The notes below the pieces were generated by a model. It saw nothing but the letters and a program-made list of their open reading frames with translations. It had not been told where the DNA came from and did not search any database. Shown piece by piece: positions 8,305 to 15,207 of a stretch of 33,049 nt of DNA. A program made the translations under genes and the position numbers. The stretch comes from CAXPZW01 sp964221845 (GTDB lineage: Bacteria > Bacteroidota > Bacteroidia > Flavobacteriales_D > Sanyastnellaceae), in assembly GCA_964221845.1 (NCBI GenBank), contig CAXPZW010000043.1, positions 1 to 33,049 on the forward strand. Reading direction: 5' to 3'. How positions within the stretch are numbered: position 1 is the stretch's first letter; every line of letters starts with the position of its first letter.

Positions 8305-8468
8305 GGGGTGTCGCTTACCTAGAACGCCCAATTGACGCGGGTATTATCAACAGAGCAGGGTGGAGTGATGCAACAGAGAAAAGTCGGAACTTGCACGGCG
8401 AATCCCCGGCAGAACCCCGCAGGAGTCAAAAAACACCGGCAGACGCGGGTAATTCGGAAAAATCGTCT
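8305..8468. other. Divergent intergenic region between ftsK and rpmG
   Basis: No gene is supported here; open frames running through it are extensions of rpmG or shadows. It contains a direct repeat GACGCGGGTA at 8334-8343 and 8442-8451; the second copy lies about 17 bases before the rpmG -7 box. An rpmB (L28) gene, often found in front of rpmG in this phylum, is not present. Confidence 0.5.
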
Positions 8469-8476
8469 TATTTTTG
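8469..8476 (+). promoter_or_regulatory. -7 promoter box for rpmG
   Basis: TATTTTTG is an exact TAnnTTTG match, 20 bases before the rpmG ATG. Expected leader is about 15 bases. No clear -33 element. Confidence 0.65.
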
Positions 8477-8496
8477 CAGCCCCCAAGCGAAAAGCA

Positions 8497-8679
8497 ATGG
8501 CAAAGAAAGGCAACCGCGTACAAGTCATCCTCGAGTGCACCGAGCACAAAACATCGGGCATGCCTGGTACCTCACGATACGTGACTACCAAGAACCGCAA
8601 GAATACCCCTGAGCGCATTGAGCTCAAGAAGTATAACCCCATCCTCCGTCGCATGACGGTTCACAAAGAAATCAAGTAA
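8497..8679 (+). CDS. rpmG: 50S ribosomal protein L33
   Basis: Small protein of the large ribosomal subunit. The 60-residue product begins MAKKGNRVQVILECTEH and has the L33 core (TSRYVTTKNRKNTPERIELKKYNP) ending with HKEIK. The ATG at 8497 is chosen over upstream in-frame starts because it gives the standard family N-terminus and lies just downstream of the promoter box. Only one Cys is seen (ECTEH), so this is the zinc-free form without the paired CxxC motifs. The DUF4295 gene starts three bases after the stop. Confidence 0.95.
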   Translation: MAKKGNRVQVILECTEHKTSGMPGTSRYVTTKNRKNTPERIELKKYNPILRRMTVHKEIK

Positions 8680-8682
8680 GCC

Positions 8683-8835
8683 ATGGCAAAGAAGACGGTA
8701 GCATCCCTGCAAACTGGTGCAGGTAAGAACTTCACCAAAGTGATGAAAATGGTGAAAAGCGAGAAAACCGGTGCCTACACCTTCAAGGAGGAAATGGTAC
8801 ACAACGACGACGTGAAAGCCTGGTTCGCCAAGTAA
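8683..8835 (+). CDS. DUF4295 family small protein
   Basis: A basic 50-residue protein (start MAKKTVASLQTGAGKNFTKV, end VHNDDVKAWFAK) of the Bacteroidota-specific DUF4295 family, which is regularly found right after rpmG. Its conserved place beside ribosomal genes and its basic, Lys-rich sequence suggest a ribosome-associated role; this is inference, as the function is not established to my knowledge. It begins three bases after rpmG and is followed by a strong terminator, so rpmG and this gene form a two-gene unit. Confidence 0.9.
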   Translation: MAKKTVASLQTGAGKNFTKVMKMVKSEKTGAYTFKEEMVHNDDVKAWFAK

Positions 8836-8859
8836 TTCACCTCATTCGTATAAACGCAT

Positions 8860-8891
8860 AAGGCTTTTTCCCTCCGGAAAAGGCCTTTTTT
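8860..8891 (+). terminator. Intrinsic terminator after rpmG-DUF4295
   Basis: A 12-bp stem (8860-8871 with 8876-8887, one wobble) with loop CTCC runs into a T-tract up to 8891. It lies between DUF4295 and the ftsY promoter. Confidence 0.9.
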
Positions 8892-8903
8892 GTTCTTCGG
8901 GCG

Positions 8904-8911
8904 TAGCTTTG
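8904..8911 (+). promoter_or_regulatory. -7 promoter box for ftsY-rimO
   Basis: TAGCTTTG matches TAnnTTTG exactly, just after the terminator and 29 bases before the ftsY ATG (8941). Confidence 0.65.
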
Positions 8912-8940
8912 CTGCCCCACTCACCCCTCAATTCTGGAGC

Positions 8941-9915
8941 ATGAGCCTGTTCAAACGCATCTTCTCCCGAGAAAAAAAAGAGACCCTGGACAAGGGCCTC
9001 GAAAAGACCAAACAAAGCGTCTTTACCAAACTTAGCCGCGCCATTGCCGGCAAGAGCACGGTGGACGATGAGGTGCTCGACAACCTCGAAGAAGTCTTGG
9101 TCACTTCTGACGTTGGCGTCAAAACCACCCTCAAGATCATTGAGCGCATCGAAGAGCGTGTTTCGCGTGACAAGTACATGAACGTCAGCGAGCTCAACGC
9201 CATCCTCAAAAACGAAATCGCAGAACTCCTCAGCGATGCTGAAGGCGGCGACGGCGAGGATTTCAGCATCCCAGAAACCGACGGTCCATACGTGATCATG
9301 GTCGTGGGCGTAAACGGTGTGGGCAAAACCACCACCATTGGTAAGCTTGCCCACCAATTCAAAGCACGCGGCAAAAAGGTGGTCCTCGGGGCAGCCGACA
9401 CCTTCCGCGCCGCGGCGGTAGATCAGCTCTGCATTTGGGGCGAACGGACCGGCGTACCGGTGGTCAAGCAAGGCATGGGCTCAGACCCCGCCTCGGTGGC
9501 CTACGATACCCTGGAATCGGCGGTGAGCCAGAATGCCGATGTGGTGTTGATCGACACCGCCGGCCGCCTGCACAACAAGGTGAACCTCATGAACGAGCTC
9601 ACCAAGATCCGTCGCGTGATGCAGAAGATCCTGCCCAACGCGCCGCATGACGTCATGCTTGTCCTTGACGGTTCTACCGGTCAAAATGCCGTGGAGCAAG
9701 CCCGTCAATTCACCAAGGCTACGGAGGTGTCTTCTTTGGCACTGACCAAGATTGACGGCACCGCCAAAGGCGGCGTGGTGATCGGCATCAGCGATGAATT
9801 CCAAATTCCCGTGCGCTACATCGGCGTGGGTGAGGGTATTGATGACCTGCAAGTGTTCAACAAGTATGAATTCGTAGACTCGCTCTTTGGGTCTGCGTCA
9901 ACCGAAGAGGCTTGA
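8941..9915 (+). CDS. ftsY: Signal recognition particle receptor FtsY
   Basis: GTPase receptor that docks the SRP-ribosome complex to the Sec translocon at the inner membrane. The 324-residue product has the N domain (about 1-105) and a G domain with GVNGVGKTT (123-131), DTFRAAA (153-159), DTAGR (205-209) and TKID (269-272), followed by GTAKGG and the closing helix NKYEFVDSLFG. The long acidic A domain of the E. coli protein is absent, as is usual in this phylum. The ATG at 8941 (MSLFKRIFSR) is preferred to an upstream in-frame start that would lie inside the terminator. The stop overlaps the rimO start by four bases (TTGA). Confidence 0.96.
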   Translation: MSLFKRIFSREKKETLDKGLEKTKQSVFTKLSRAIAGKSTVDDEVLDNLEEVLVTSDVGVKTTLKIIERIEERVSRDKYMNVSELNAILKNEIAELLSDAEGGDGEDFSIPETDGPYVIMVVGVNGVGKTTTIGKLAHQFKARGKKVVLGAADTFRAAAVDQLCIWGERTGVPVVKQGMGSDPASVAYDTLESAVSQNADVVLIDTAGRLHNKVNLMNELTKIRRVMQKILPNAPHDVMLVLDGSTGQNAVEQARQFTKATEVSSLALTKIDGTAKGGVVIGISDEFQIPVRYIGVGEGIDDLQVFNKYEFVDSLFGSASTEEA

Positions 9916-11234
9916 AAGTTCGGACCCTAAAGAAGAACAAGGTCAACGTAGTGACCTTGGGCTGCTCCAAAAACATCTTCGATTCGGAGGTGATGATGGC
10001 TCAACTCAAGGCCAACAAGTTTGAAGTGGAGCACGAAGCCCAGCAGGACGACAGCGAGATTGTCATCATCAACACCTGCGGCTTCATCGACAACGCCAAG
10101 GAGGAGTCCATCAACACCATCCTGCGCTACGCCGACGCCAAAAAAGAAGGCCAAGTAGACAAACTCTACGTCACCGGCTGCCTCTCGCAGCGTTACGAGG
10201 ACGACCTCAAGGCCGAAATCGAGGAGGTCGACGCGTGGTTTGGAACCCGAGATCTGCCGCGTCTGCTCAAGACCCTCAAGGCCGATTACAAGAAAGAACT
10301 GGTGGGCGAACGACTGCTCACCACCCCGGCGCACTTTGCCTACTTCAAAATCGCCGAAGGGTGTGACCGCCCGTGCTCGTTTTGCGCCATCCCGTTGATG
10401 CGTGGCAAGCACCGCAGTACGCCCATGGAGGACCTCGTGGCCCACGCCGAACAATTGGCGGCCCAGGGCACCCGAGAACTCATCCTCATTGCCCAAGACC
10501 TGACCTACTACGGACTGGACCTGTACAAGAAGCGCAACCTCGCTGAACTCATCACCAAGCTGAGCGAAGTGGAGGGCATCGAGTGGATCCGCCTGCAATA
10601 TGCGTTCCCCGCGGGCTTCCCTGCGGATGTATTGGAGGTGATCCGCACCAACCCTAAGGTGTGCAACTACTTGGACATGCCGCTGCAACACGGGACCACT
10701 AAGATGCTCAAAGCCATGCGCCGCGGCATTACCCGCGAAAAGACCGACGCCTTGTTGGACAAGATCCGCGAGACTGTGCCGGGCATTGCCATTCGCACCA
10801 CCCTGATTGTAGGGTACCCCGGAGAAACCGAAGAGGACTTCCAAGAACTGCTCGAATGGGTCGAAACCCAGCGCTTCGAGCGATTGGGCGTGTTTACCTA
10901 CTCGCATGAAGAGAACACCCATGCCTTCAACTTTGAGGACGACGTGCCTGCAGAAGTGAAGGAGGAACGTGCTGCTACCATCATGCAAACTCAGCAGGCC
11001 ATCAGCCTGGCGCACAACGAAGCCAAGGTCGGCCAAACCCTGCCTGTGGTCATCGATCGCGCTGAGCACGGCTACTGGTACGGCCGCACCGAACAAGATT
11101 CACCCGAGGTGGACAACGAGGTGGTCATCGCCATGCAGGACGACATGCACTTGCGTGTAGGAGACGTAGTTCAGGTCCACATCACCGAAGCAGAAGATTA
11201 CGATTTGTTTGGGGAGGTCGTTACGGCTGGATAA
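9912..11234 (+). CDS. rimO: Ribosomal protein S12 methylthiotransferase RimO
   Basis: Radical SAM enzyme that methylthiolates an aspartate of ribosomal protein S12. The 440-residue product has the three parts of the family: an N-terminal UPF0004 domain with cluster ligands Cys18, Cys56 and Cys90 (TLGCSKN, NTCGF, TGCLSQ), a radical SAM core with CxxxCxxC at 151, 155 and 158 (CDRPCSFC), and a C-terminal TRAM domain (about 375-440). The start is TTG at 9912, overlapping the ftsY stop as TTGA; it gives MKVRTLKKNKVNVVTLGC, like the normal N-terminus in Bacteroidota, so the rare start codon is credible. Its 3' end overlaps the convergent gene at 11221 by 14 bases, leaving no terminator between them. 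Confidence 0.95.
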   Translation: MKVRTLKKNKVNVVTLGCSKNIFDSEVMMAQLKANKFEVEHEAQQDDSEIVIINTCGFIDNAKEESINTILRYADAKKEGQVDKLYVTGCLSQRYEDDLKAEIEEVDAWFGTRDLPRLLKTLKADYKKELVGERLLTTPAHFAYFKIAEGCDRPCSFCAIPLMRGKHRSTPMEDLVAHAEQLAAQGTRELILIAQDLTYYGLDLYKKRNLAELITKLSEVEGIEWIRLQYAFPAGFPADVLEVIRTNPKVCNYLDMPLQHGTTKMLKAMRRGITREKTDALLDKIRETVPGIAIRTTLIVGYPGETEEDFQELLEWVETQRFERLGVFTYSHEENTHAFNFEDDVPAEVKEERAATIMQTQQAISLAHNEAKVGQTLPVVIDRAEHGYWYGRTEQDSPEVDNEVVIAMQDDMHLRVGDVVQVHITEAEDYDLFGEVVTAG

Positions 11235-12453
11235 CCAAACGCTCGGTCTGCACCGCGCCTGAGGCGGTGTTCAATTCCACCATGTATACGCCTGCGGGCA
11301 GGTCGGCAACCGGGGCTTCAATTTGCACCTCGCCGGCTACGCGCCAGGTGCGCACCACCGCGCCACGGCTGTCCAACAGGCGGACGTGCTCGATGTCATC
11401 GGCCAGACCGGAGATGGTCACTTGCCCGCGCGCGGGGTTGGGGTAAACCTCAGCGCTTGCAGGGCGGAATTCTACACGACGCAGGTCCGAGTAGTCGTAC
11501 TCGCCGTTGATGTCCACAGCTTTCAAGCGGTAATAAGAATAGCCGCTCAAAGGGTTATTGTCGTGGGCCCCATACATGGAAAGGCTGGTGGTATTGCCAT
11601 TGGCCTCAACGGTGGTCACGTATTCAAAGTCGATCCCATCCTCGGAACGTTCCACTTCAAAGCGGTCGACGTTTTGTTCGGTTTCTGTGGTCCATTGGAG
11701 CAGCACGCGTTCAGCTTCTGGTTTGGCCGAGAAGGAAGTCAGGGTGACCGGAAGCAACACCAGGGGACACGGATCAAGATCGGTCACGTTGCTCCAGGAG
11801 ATGCCGCTCATGGCGTACGTTTCTACAGGGATGAAAATGGACCCGTCAGGGTTGAGGCGACGGACCTGGACATTGAATTGTCCGCTGATCACCACGCCAG
11901 ATTCACAAGTCAACTGGGCCACCAGGATGGCGTTGTCGCCGTTGGGTTGACCTTCAGAGTTACCAGAACCCCATGCGCCAATCACACTGCTGCCGGTAGC
12001 GTCGTTCACGTAAAAGCCGTTGCCGCCTTCGAAAATGGTGAAAGGATTGTATAACGGGGAAGGTACACTGAGAATGTTGCCGACGTACGGCGCATTGCCC
12101 AAACAAAACCATGAATCGTACTCCAGCTCTGGAAACACAGGGAAGAACAACGGGTTAACGTTGGGCGCCAAATCCGAACCTAGCGGAGATTGGAAGATAT
12201 TGCCTGTGGTATTCAGGGACCAAGGTTCGGCTGCTGTGCCATACATGGCTTGTACCTCGTAGTTGGGGTTGTCCAAGCATGCCTTCAATCGCCAACAGCG
12301 TGGCGCGGCCGTATAGCCCGCATTGGTTTGGATGGTGGTACGCGTAGGTTCAGGAATGGTGATTTCCTCCACAGACCACCCAAAATTTGGGGCTTGGGCG
12401 AATGCACAAAGGGCACCGAAAAGGCTAAGTATGGTTAGTAAAGACTTGCTCAT
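11221..12453 (-). CDS. Secreted protein with T9SS type A sorting domain
   Basis: A 410-residue exported protein of unknown role. The start is set at the ATG at 12453, which begins a clear signal peptide (MSKSLLTILSLFGALCAFAQ); the longer open frame upstream has no export signal. An N-terminal region of about 220 residues is not recognised. It is followed by a fibronectin III-like segment (LPVTLTSFSAKPEAERVLLQ, then FEVERSEDG and SYYRLKAVDINGEYDYS), and by a T9SS sorting domain (about the last 75 residues, AEVYPNPARGQVTISG to LPAGVYMVELNT). The protein should be exported across the outer membrane and displayed or released. It converges on rimO with a 14-base overlap. A weak -7-like box (12472-12479) precedes it. 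Confidence 0.85.
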   Translation of the reverse strand: MSKSLLTILSLFGALCAFAQAPNFGWSVEEITIPEPTRTTIQTNAGYTAAPRCWRLKACLDNPNYEVQAMYGTAAEPWSLNTTGNIFQSPLGSDLAPNVNPLFFPVFPELEYDSWFCLGNAPYVGNILSVPSPLYNPFTIFEGGNGFYVNDATGSSVIGAWGSGNSEGQPNGDNAILVAQLTCESGVVISGQFNVQVRRLNPDGSIFIPVETYAMSGISWSNVTDLDPCPLVLLPVTLTSFSAKPEAERVLLQWTTETEQNVDRFEVERSEDGIDFEYVTTVEANGNTTSLSMYGAHDNNPLSGYSYYRLKAVDINGEYDYSDLRRVEFRPASAEVYPNPARGQVTISGLADDIEHVRLLDSRGAVVRTWRVAGEVQIEAPVADLPAGVYMVELNTASGAVQTERLVIQP

Positions 12454-12471
12454 GACTTCGTCAAGTGTGCC

Positions 12472-12479
12472 CGAAGATA
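12472..12479 (-). promoter_or_regulatory. Weak -7-like box for the T9SS gene
   Basis: The minus strand reads TATCTTCG, one mismatch from TAnnTTTG, 18 bases before the ATG at 12453. It is the best candidate in the 107-bp divergent region. Confidence 0.35.
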
Positions 12480-12560
12480 CGCATTTTTCAGCGGATGGTA
12501 GGCGCGCAGCGCTGTCAAACAGTGTCATTTCCGATATTGACGCACCGAATTGTGACCCCT

Positions 12561-13094
12561 ATGGAACTCGGCATCGGTGCCAAAATCGAGCACCCCAACT
12601 TTGGCGAAGGCGTGATCTTCGGTTCGGAATCGGACCGCTTTCGCATCTACTTTCAAGAACACGGCGAAAAGCAGCTGGCCAAAGATTTTGACGGCTATGA
12701 AGTACTGGAAGCAGCCGAACAGCCCGAGGAATATTCCATCGGTTTGGAAGATGTGGTGGCTGCGGTAGAAAACGTCTTTGAACAGTACATGGATGACGGC
12801 ACCCACGTGGAATTGGGCGACAGATGGGACGGTGGGACCTTGGTACTCAAGCCCGGAGATGACGGCTTGGCGGCCAAAGAGCTGCCCATCGAGACCTTCT
12901 TCCACAAGATTGTCATGGTGCGCGACCGCCTGCGCGTGCTGGAGCAGAACATCAACAGCCACAAAAAGCTGTCGGACGAAGACAAGGTCCACCTCCAACA
13001 GTACATCACCCGCATGTACGGCAGCCTTACCACCTTCAACGTACTCTTCGCCAGCAAGAACGACCACTTTGTGGGAGAGCGCTCAAAAGGGTAA
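12561..13094 (+). CDS. Conserved Bacteroidota protein with UvrD-tail-like (Tudor) motif
   Basis: A 177-residue cytoplasmic protein without signal peptide. Its N-terminus (GAKIEHPNFGEGVI, about 6-19, then FRIYFQEHGEKQLAKDFDG) resembles the small Tudor-like domain at the C-terminus of UvrD/PcrA helicases (HPxFGxGxV), a module that in PcrA contacts RNA polymerase. The rest is mostly helical, with a well-ordered stretch LPIETFFHKIVMVRDRLRVL and YITRMYGSLTTFNVLF that recurs in my memory of Bacteroidota proteins of unknown function. The ATG at 12561 is chosen because it begins right before the motif. Function unknown; a role around transcription or nucleic acids is inference. A 427-bp non-coding region follows. 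Confidence 0.75.
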   Translation: MELGIGAKIEHPNFGEGVIFGSESDRFRIYFQEHGEKQLAKDFDGYEVLEAAEQPEEYSIGLEDVVAAVENVFEQYMDDGTHVELGDRWDGGTLVLKPGDDGLAAKELPIETFFHKIVMVRDRLRVLEQNINSHKKLSDEDKVHLQQYITRMYGSLTTFNVLFASKNDHFVGERSKG

Positions 13095-13115
13095 TTCACA
13101 ATTGTTGAAAACCCC

Positions 13116-13135
13116 AGTGGATAGCCTGTGGATGA
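13116..13135. other. Pair of DnaA-box-like 9-mers
   Basis: AGTGGATAG (13116-13124) and TGTGGATGA (13127-13135) differ at two and one positions from TGTGGATAA, the complement of the DnaA box. They follow an AT-rich stretch (13093-13111) right after the conserved gene. Two near matches so close together are suggestive of DnaA binding, but this is too little to call a replication origin. Confidence 0.25.
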
Positions 13136-13199
13136 CCACGCGTCAAACTTGCCACCCAGCCCAAAAGAATGGTTTACATTGTTGATGTGAAGTTTGCGT

Positions 13200-13482
13200 C
13201 GGCGACTATCGAAAAATGAACATCACCTACATTGGAACGCCTCTCGGCGTGTCAGGGCGGGCCGCACCACCTCCGGGTGGAGCCGGGAAACCGAAACAGC
13301 GGATTACCGAACCACGCTGGTGATTCCACCTGTGTCTCCTTCCATTTTTCTGAGCCGTTCGTCGGCGCAGCTTCCTTTTTCAAAACGCTTTTCCAACACG
13401 GATTCAATCCGTTCCCATGGCTGCATGCTTGTAGTCAGACAGTGAGTATCCCGGCGAGTAGTGGCGCCGGGATGTTCTTTTT
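13200..13482 (+). ncRNA. Candidate structured non-coding RNA, family unknown
   Basis: No convincing protein gene fills 13095-13521, yet the region ends in a strong terminator. Complementary segments fit one multibranched fold: a closing helix GACTAT (13204-13209) with GTAGTC (13431-13436); ATCACC (13222-13227) with GGTGAT (13319-13324) enclosing hairpins ACGCC-TCTC-GGCGT (13237-13250), CCACC-TCCG-GGTGG (13267-13280) and AGCG/CGCT (13298-13301 with 13315-13318); then ACGGAT-TCA-ATCCGT (13398-13412) and the terminator hairpin. A promoter-like GAAGTTTG (13189-13196, one mismatch from TAnnTTTG) lies just upstream, so the 5' end near 13200 is approximate. It does not show the conserved parts of RNase P RNA, tmRNA, SRP RNA or a riboswitch that I can recall. 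Pairings were found by eye, not computed. Confidence 0.5.
13448..13482 (+). terminator. Intrinsic terminator of the candidate RNA
   Basis: A perfect 9-bp stem ATCCCGGCG (13448-13456) with CGCCGGGAT (13465-13473), an 8-base loop, then a T-rich run (13475-13482). It stands 23 bases before the queE promoter box, so it ends an upstream transcript rather than queE. Confidence 0.85.
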
Positions 13483-13505
13483 AAGGCCCCCCGTTTCAAA
13501 CGCGG

Positions 13506-13513
13506 TATTTTTG
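13506..13513 (+). promoter_or_regulatory. -7 promoter box for queE
   Basis: TATTTTTG matches TAnnTTTG exactly, eight bases before the queE ATG, so the leader would be only a few bases long or absent. Confidence 0.6.
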
Positions 13514-13521
13514 CGCCGCAC

Positions 13522-14130
13522 ATGCACAGCTCTGGAACACTTCCGGTCATGGAGCAGTTTTATACGCTCCAAGGCGAAGGCCGCTACACCGGCCACGCCG
13601 CTTACTTCATCCGCCTCGCGGGGTGCGATGTGGGTTGCGTGTGGTGTGACGTCAAAGAGAGCTGGGACCGCGATGCCTACCCCGATCAAACTATAGCGCA
13701 ACTCGTAGATGCCTGTGTAGAATCAGGAGCGGTCATTGCTGTGATCACCGGAGGGGAACCCCTCATGCACGACCTCACCGAGCTCACCGCCGCACTGCGC
13801 GCAAAGGGCATCCGTACCCATGTAGAAACTGCGGGTGTTCACCCGTTGACCGGTGAATGGGATTGGATCTGCTTTTCTCCCAAGAAGTTCAAGGCTCCGC
13901 TTGATGAGTACTACACCCATGCGCACGAACTCAAAGTCGTGGTCTACAACCGCCACGACCTCCAATGGGCCGAAACCCACGCCGAAAAAGTGGGCCCCGA
14001 TTGCGCCCTATTCATGCAACCCGAATGGGACCGCCGTGAAGAGGTATTGCCACTGCTGCTCAACCACATTCGGGACACGCCCAAATGGGCCCTGTCGCAG
14101 CAAACCCATAAGTACTTAGGGATTCCTTGA
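13522..14130 (+). CDS. queE: 7-carboxy-7-deazaguanine synthase
   Basis: Radical SAM enzyme that makes 7-carboxy-7-deazaguanine from 6-carboxytetrahydropterin, on the route to preQ0 and queuosine in tRNA. The 202-residue product has the cluster motif CxxxCxxC at Cys35, Cys39 and Cys42 (GCDVGCVWCD), the LQGEG substrate loop (17-20 region), the GGEP motif (77-80) and the late FSPKK. Length is normal for the short Bacteroidota form. ATG at 13522 lies just after its promoter box. No preQ1 riboswitch was recognised upstream, and the other queuosine genes are not in the window. Its stop codon abuts the stop of the convergent reductase gene. Confidence 0.93.
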   Translation: MHSSGTLPVMEQFYTLQGEGRYTGHAAYFIRLAGCDVGCVWCDVKESWDRDAYPDQTIAQLVDACVESGAVIAVITGGEPLMHDLTELTAALRAKGIRTHVETAGVHPLTGEWDWICFSPKKFKAPLDEYYTHAHELKVVVYNRHDLQWAETHAEKVGPDCALFMQPEWDRREEVLPLLLNHIRDTPKWALSQQTHKYLGIP

Positions 14131-15204
14131 TCAGGGTTCGTCCCAAGACACTTTTACCGAAGCTGTGGTGGGATGCGCTTGGCAGGTCAAGATGTAGCCT
14201 TCGGCGACTTCACCGTCGGTCAGGGCGTAGTTGTTGACCATGCGGGTTTCTCCCTCAAGGACTTTCGCGCGGCAGGTGGTGCACACGCCGCCTTTGCAGC
14301 TGAACGGGGCATCCATGCCGGCGTCGAGCGCTGCGTCCAAAATCACATCGCTGTCGGGGTTGAGGTCAAGCACCACTTCTTCGTCGTCCAACACCACGGT
14401 GACCTTGGCGGCACCGCCTTCAGGAATCGCCACCGGAGCGGCAGCAGGTGCGCTCGTTGATTCGGCTTGGTCTTCAACCGGGGCGGCGAAGTATTCCACA
14501 TGGATGTTGGCGTCGGGCACGCCTTGGTCTTGCAGGGCTTCTTTGACCGCGCCAATCATGCCCGCAGGGCCGCACAGGTAAAATTCGCGTTGCAGACCGT
14601 TTTGTGGCAGTTCGGACAGCAATTCAGTAGCCTTGGAGAAATCGATGCGGCCGCTGTAGCGCGGGGCCAGGCTGCCATCGGTCCACACGTGTTGGAGGTG
14701 GAAACGGTCTTCGTGAGAAGCCCACGCTTCGAGGTCGGCTTTGAAGATGGTGTGTTCGGCGCCGGTGTTGCCAAAGAACATGGTCGCCTTGCCCTGTGGG
14801 TCGCGTGCCAACACATCGGCCACCAAGGAACGCAACGGGGTAACGCCACTGCCCGCTCCAAAAAACACGTGGTGCTTGGGCGTGCCGTCGACGGCTGCCA
14901 GGAAGTTTCCTTCGGGCGCCGAGGCTTCCAGTACGTCACCCGCCTTCACAGACTGCAGGTGCACCGATGCAAACCCGCCTTCTACGGCTTTGACCGCCAC
15001 GCGGACTTCACCGGCGCGCGGGGCGCTACTGATGGAATAGCTGCGGCGCACTTCGGTGCCGTCGATGTTGAGTTTGAGGTTCAGGTACTGTCCCGCTTTG
15101 AAGTTCGCAAAAGCGGGTTGGGCGCTCACGTCAAACGCAATGGAAACGCAAGCAGGGGTTTCGCGACGCACGTCGGTCACGGTCAGGGCAACAAAGTCAG
15201 CCAT
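14131..15204 (-). CDS. PaaE-like ferredoxin reductase (FAD, NAD(P), 2Fe-2S)
   Basis: Electron-transfer flavoprotein of 357 residues in the ferredoxin-NADP reductase superfamily. In order: an FAD domain with RSYS (54-57), an NAD(P) domain with GAGSGVTP (116-123) and CGPAGM (211-216), an Ala/Pro-rich linker (about 240-265), and a plant-type 2Fe-2S ferredoxin domain with Cys303, Cys308, Cys311 and Cys341. This order is that of PaaE, the reductase of phenylacetyl-CoA epoxidase, and of related hydroxylase reductases. No paaABCD genes are present, so the partner oxygenase is unknown; in Bacteroidota it may serve another oxygenase. It starts three bases after the TlpA-like gene and ends flush with queE, with no room for a terminator. 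Confidence 0.85.
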   Translation of the reverse strand: MADFVALTVTDVRRETPACVSIAFDVSAQPAFANFKAGQYLNLKLNIDGTEVRRSYSISSAPRAGEVRVAVKAVEGGFASVHLQSVKAGDVLEASAPEGNFLAAVDGTPKHHVFFGAGSGVTPLRSLVADVLARDPQGKATMFFGNTGAEHTIFKADLEAWASHEDRFHLQHVWTDGSLAPRYSGRIDFSKATELLSELPQNGLQREFYLCGPAGMIGAVKEALQDQGVPDANIHVEYFAAPVEDQAESTSAPAAAPVAIPEGGAAKVTVVLDDEEVVLDLNPDSDVILDAALDAGMDAPFSCKGGVCTTCRAKVLEGETRMVNNYALTDGEVAEGYILTCQAHPTTASVKVSWDEP

Positions 15205-15207
15205 GGG

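Noticed and set aside
13216..13323. 35-residue + strand open frame (starts MNITYIGTPLGV)
   Set aside because: It lies inside the candidate RNA, its bases are explained by hairpins, and an equally plausible 40-residue frame exists on the other strand (13304-13426). Neither is recognised.
13304..13426. 40-residue minus strand open frame (starts MQPWERIESVLEKR)
   Set aside because: It reads well, but it has no promoter box or family match and overlaps the folded RNA segment. Left open as a remote possibility.
13483..13521. preQ1 riboswitch before queE
   Set aside because: The promoter box is eight bases from the ATG, so there is no leader to hold a riboswitch, and no preQ1 motif was seen upstream.
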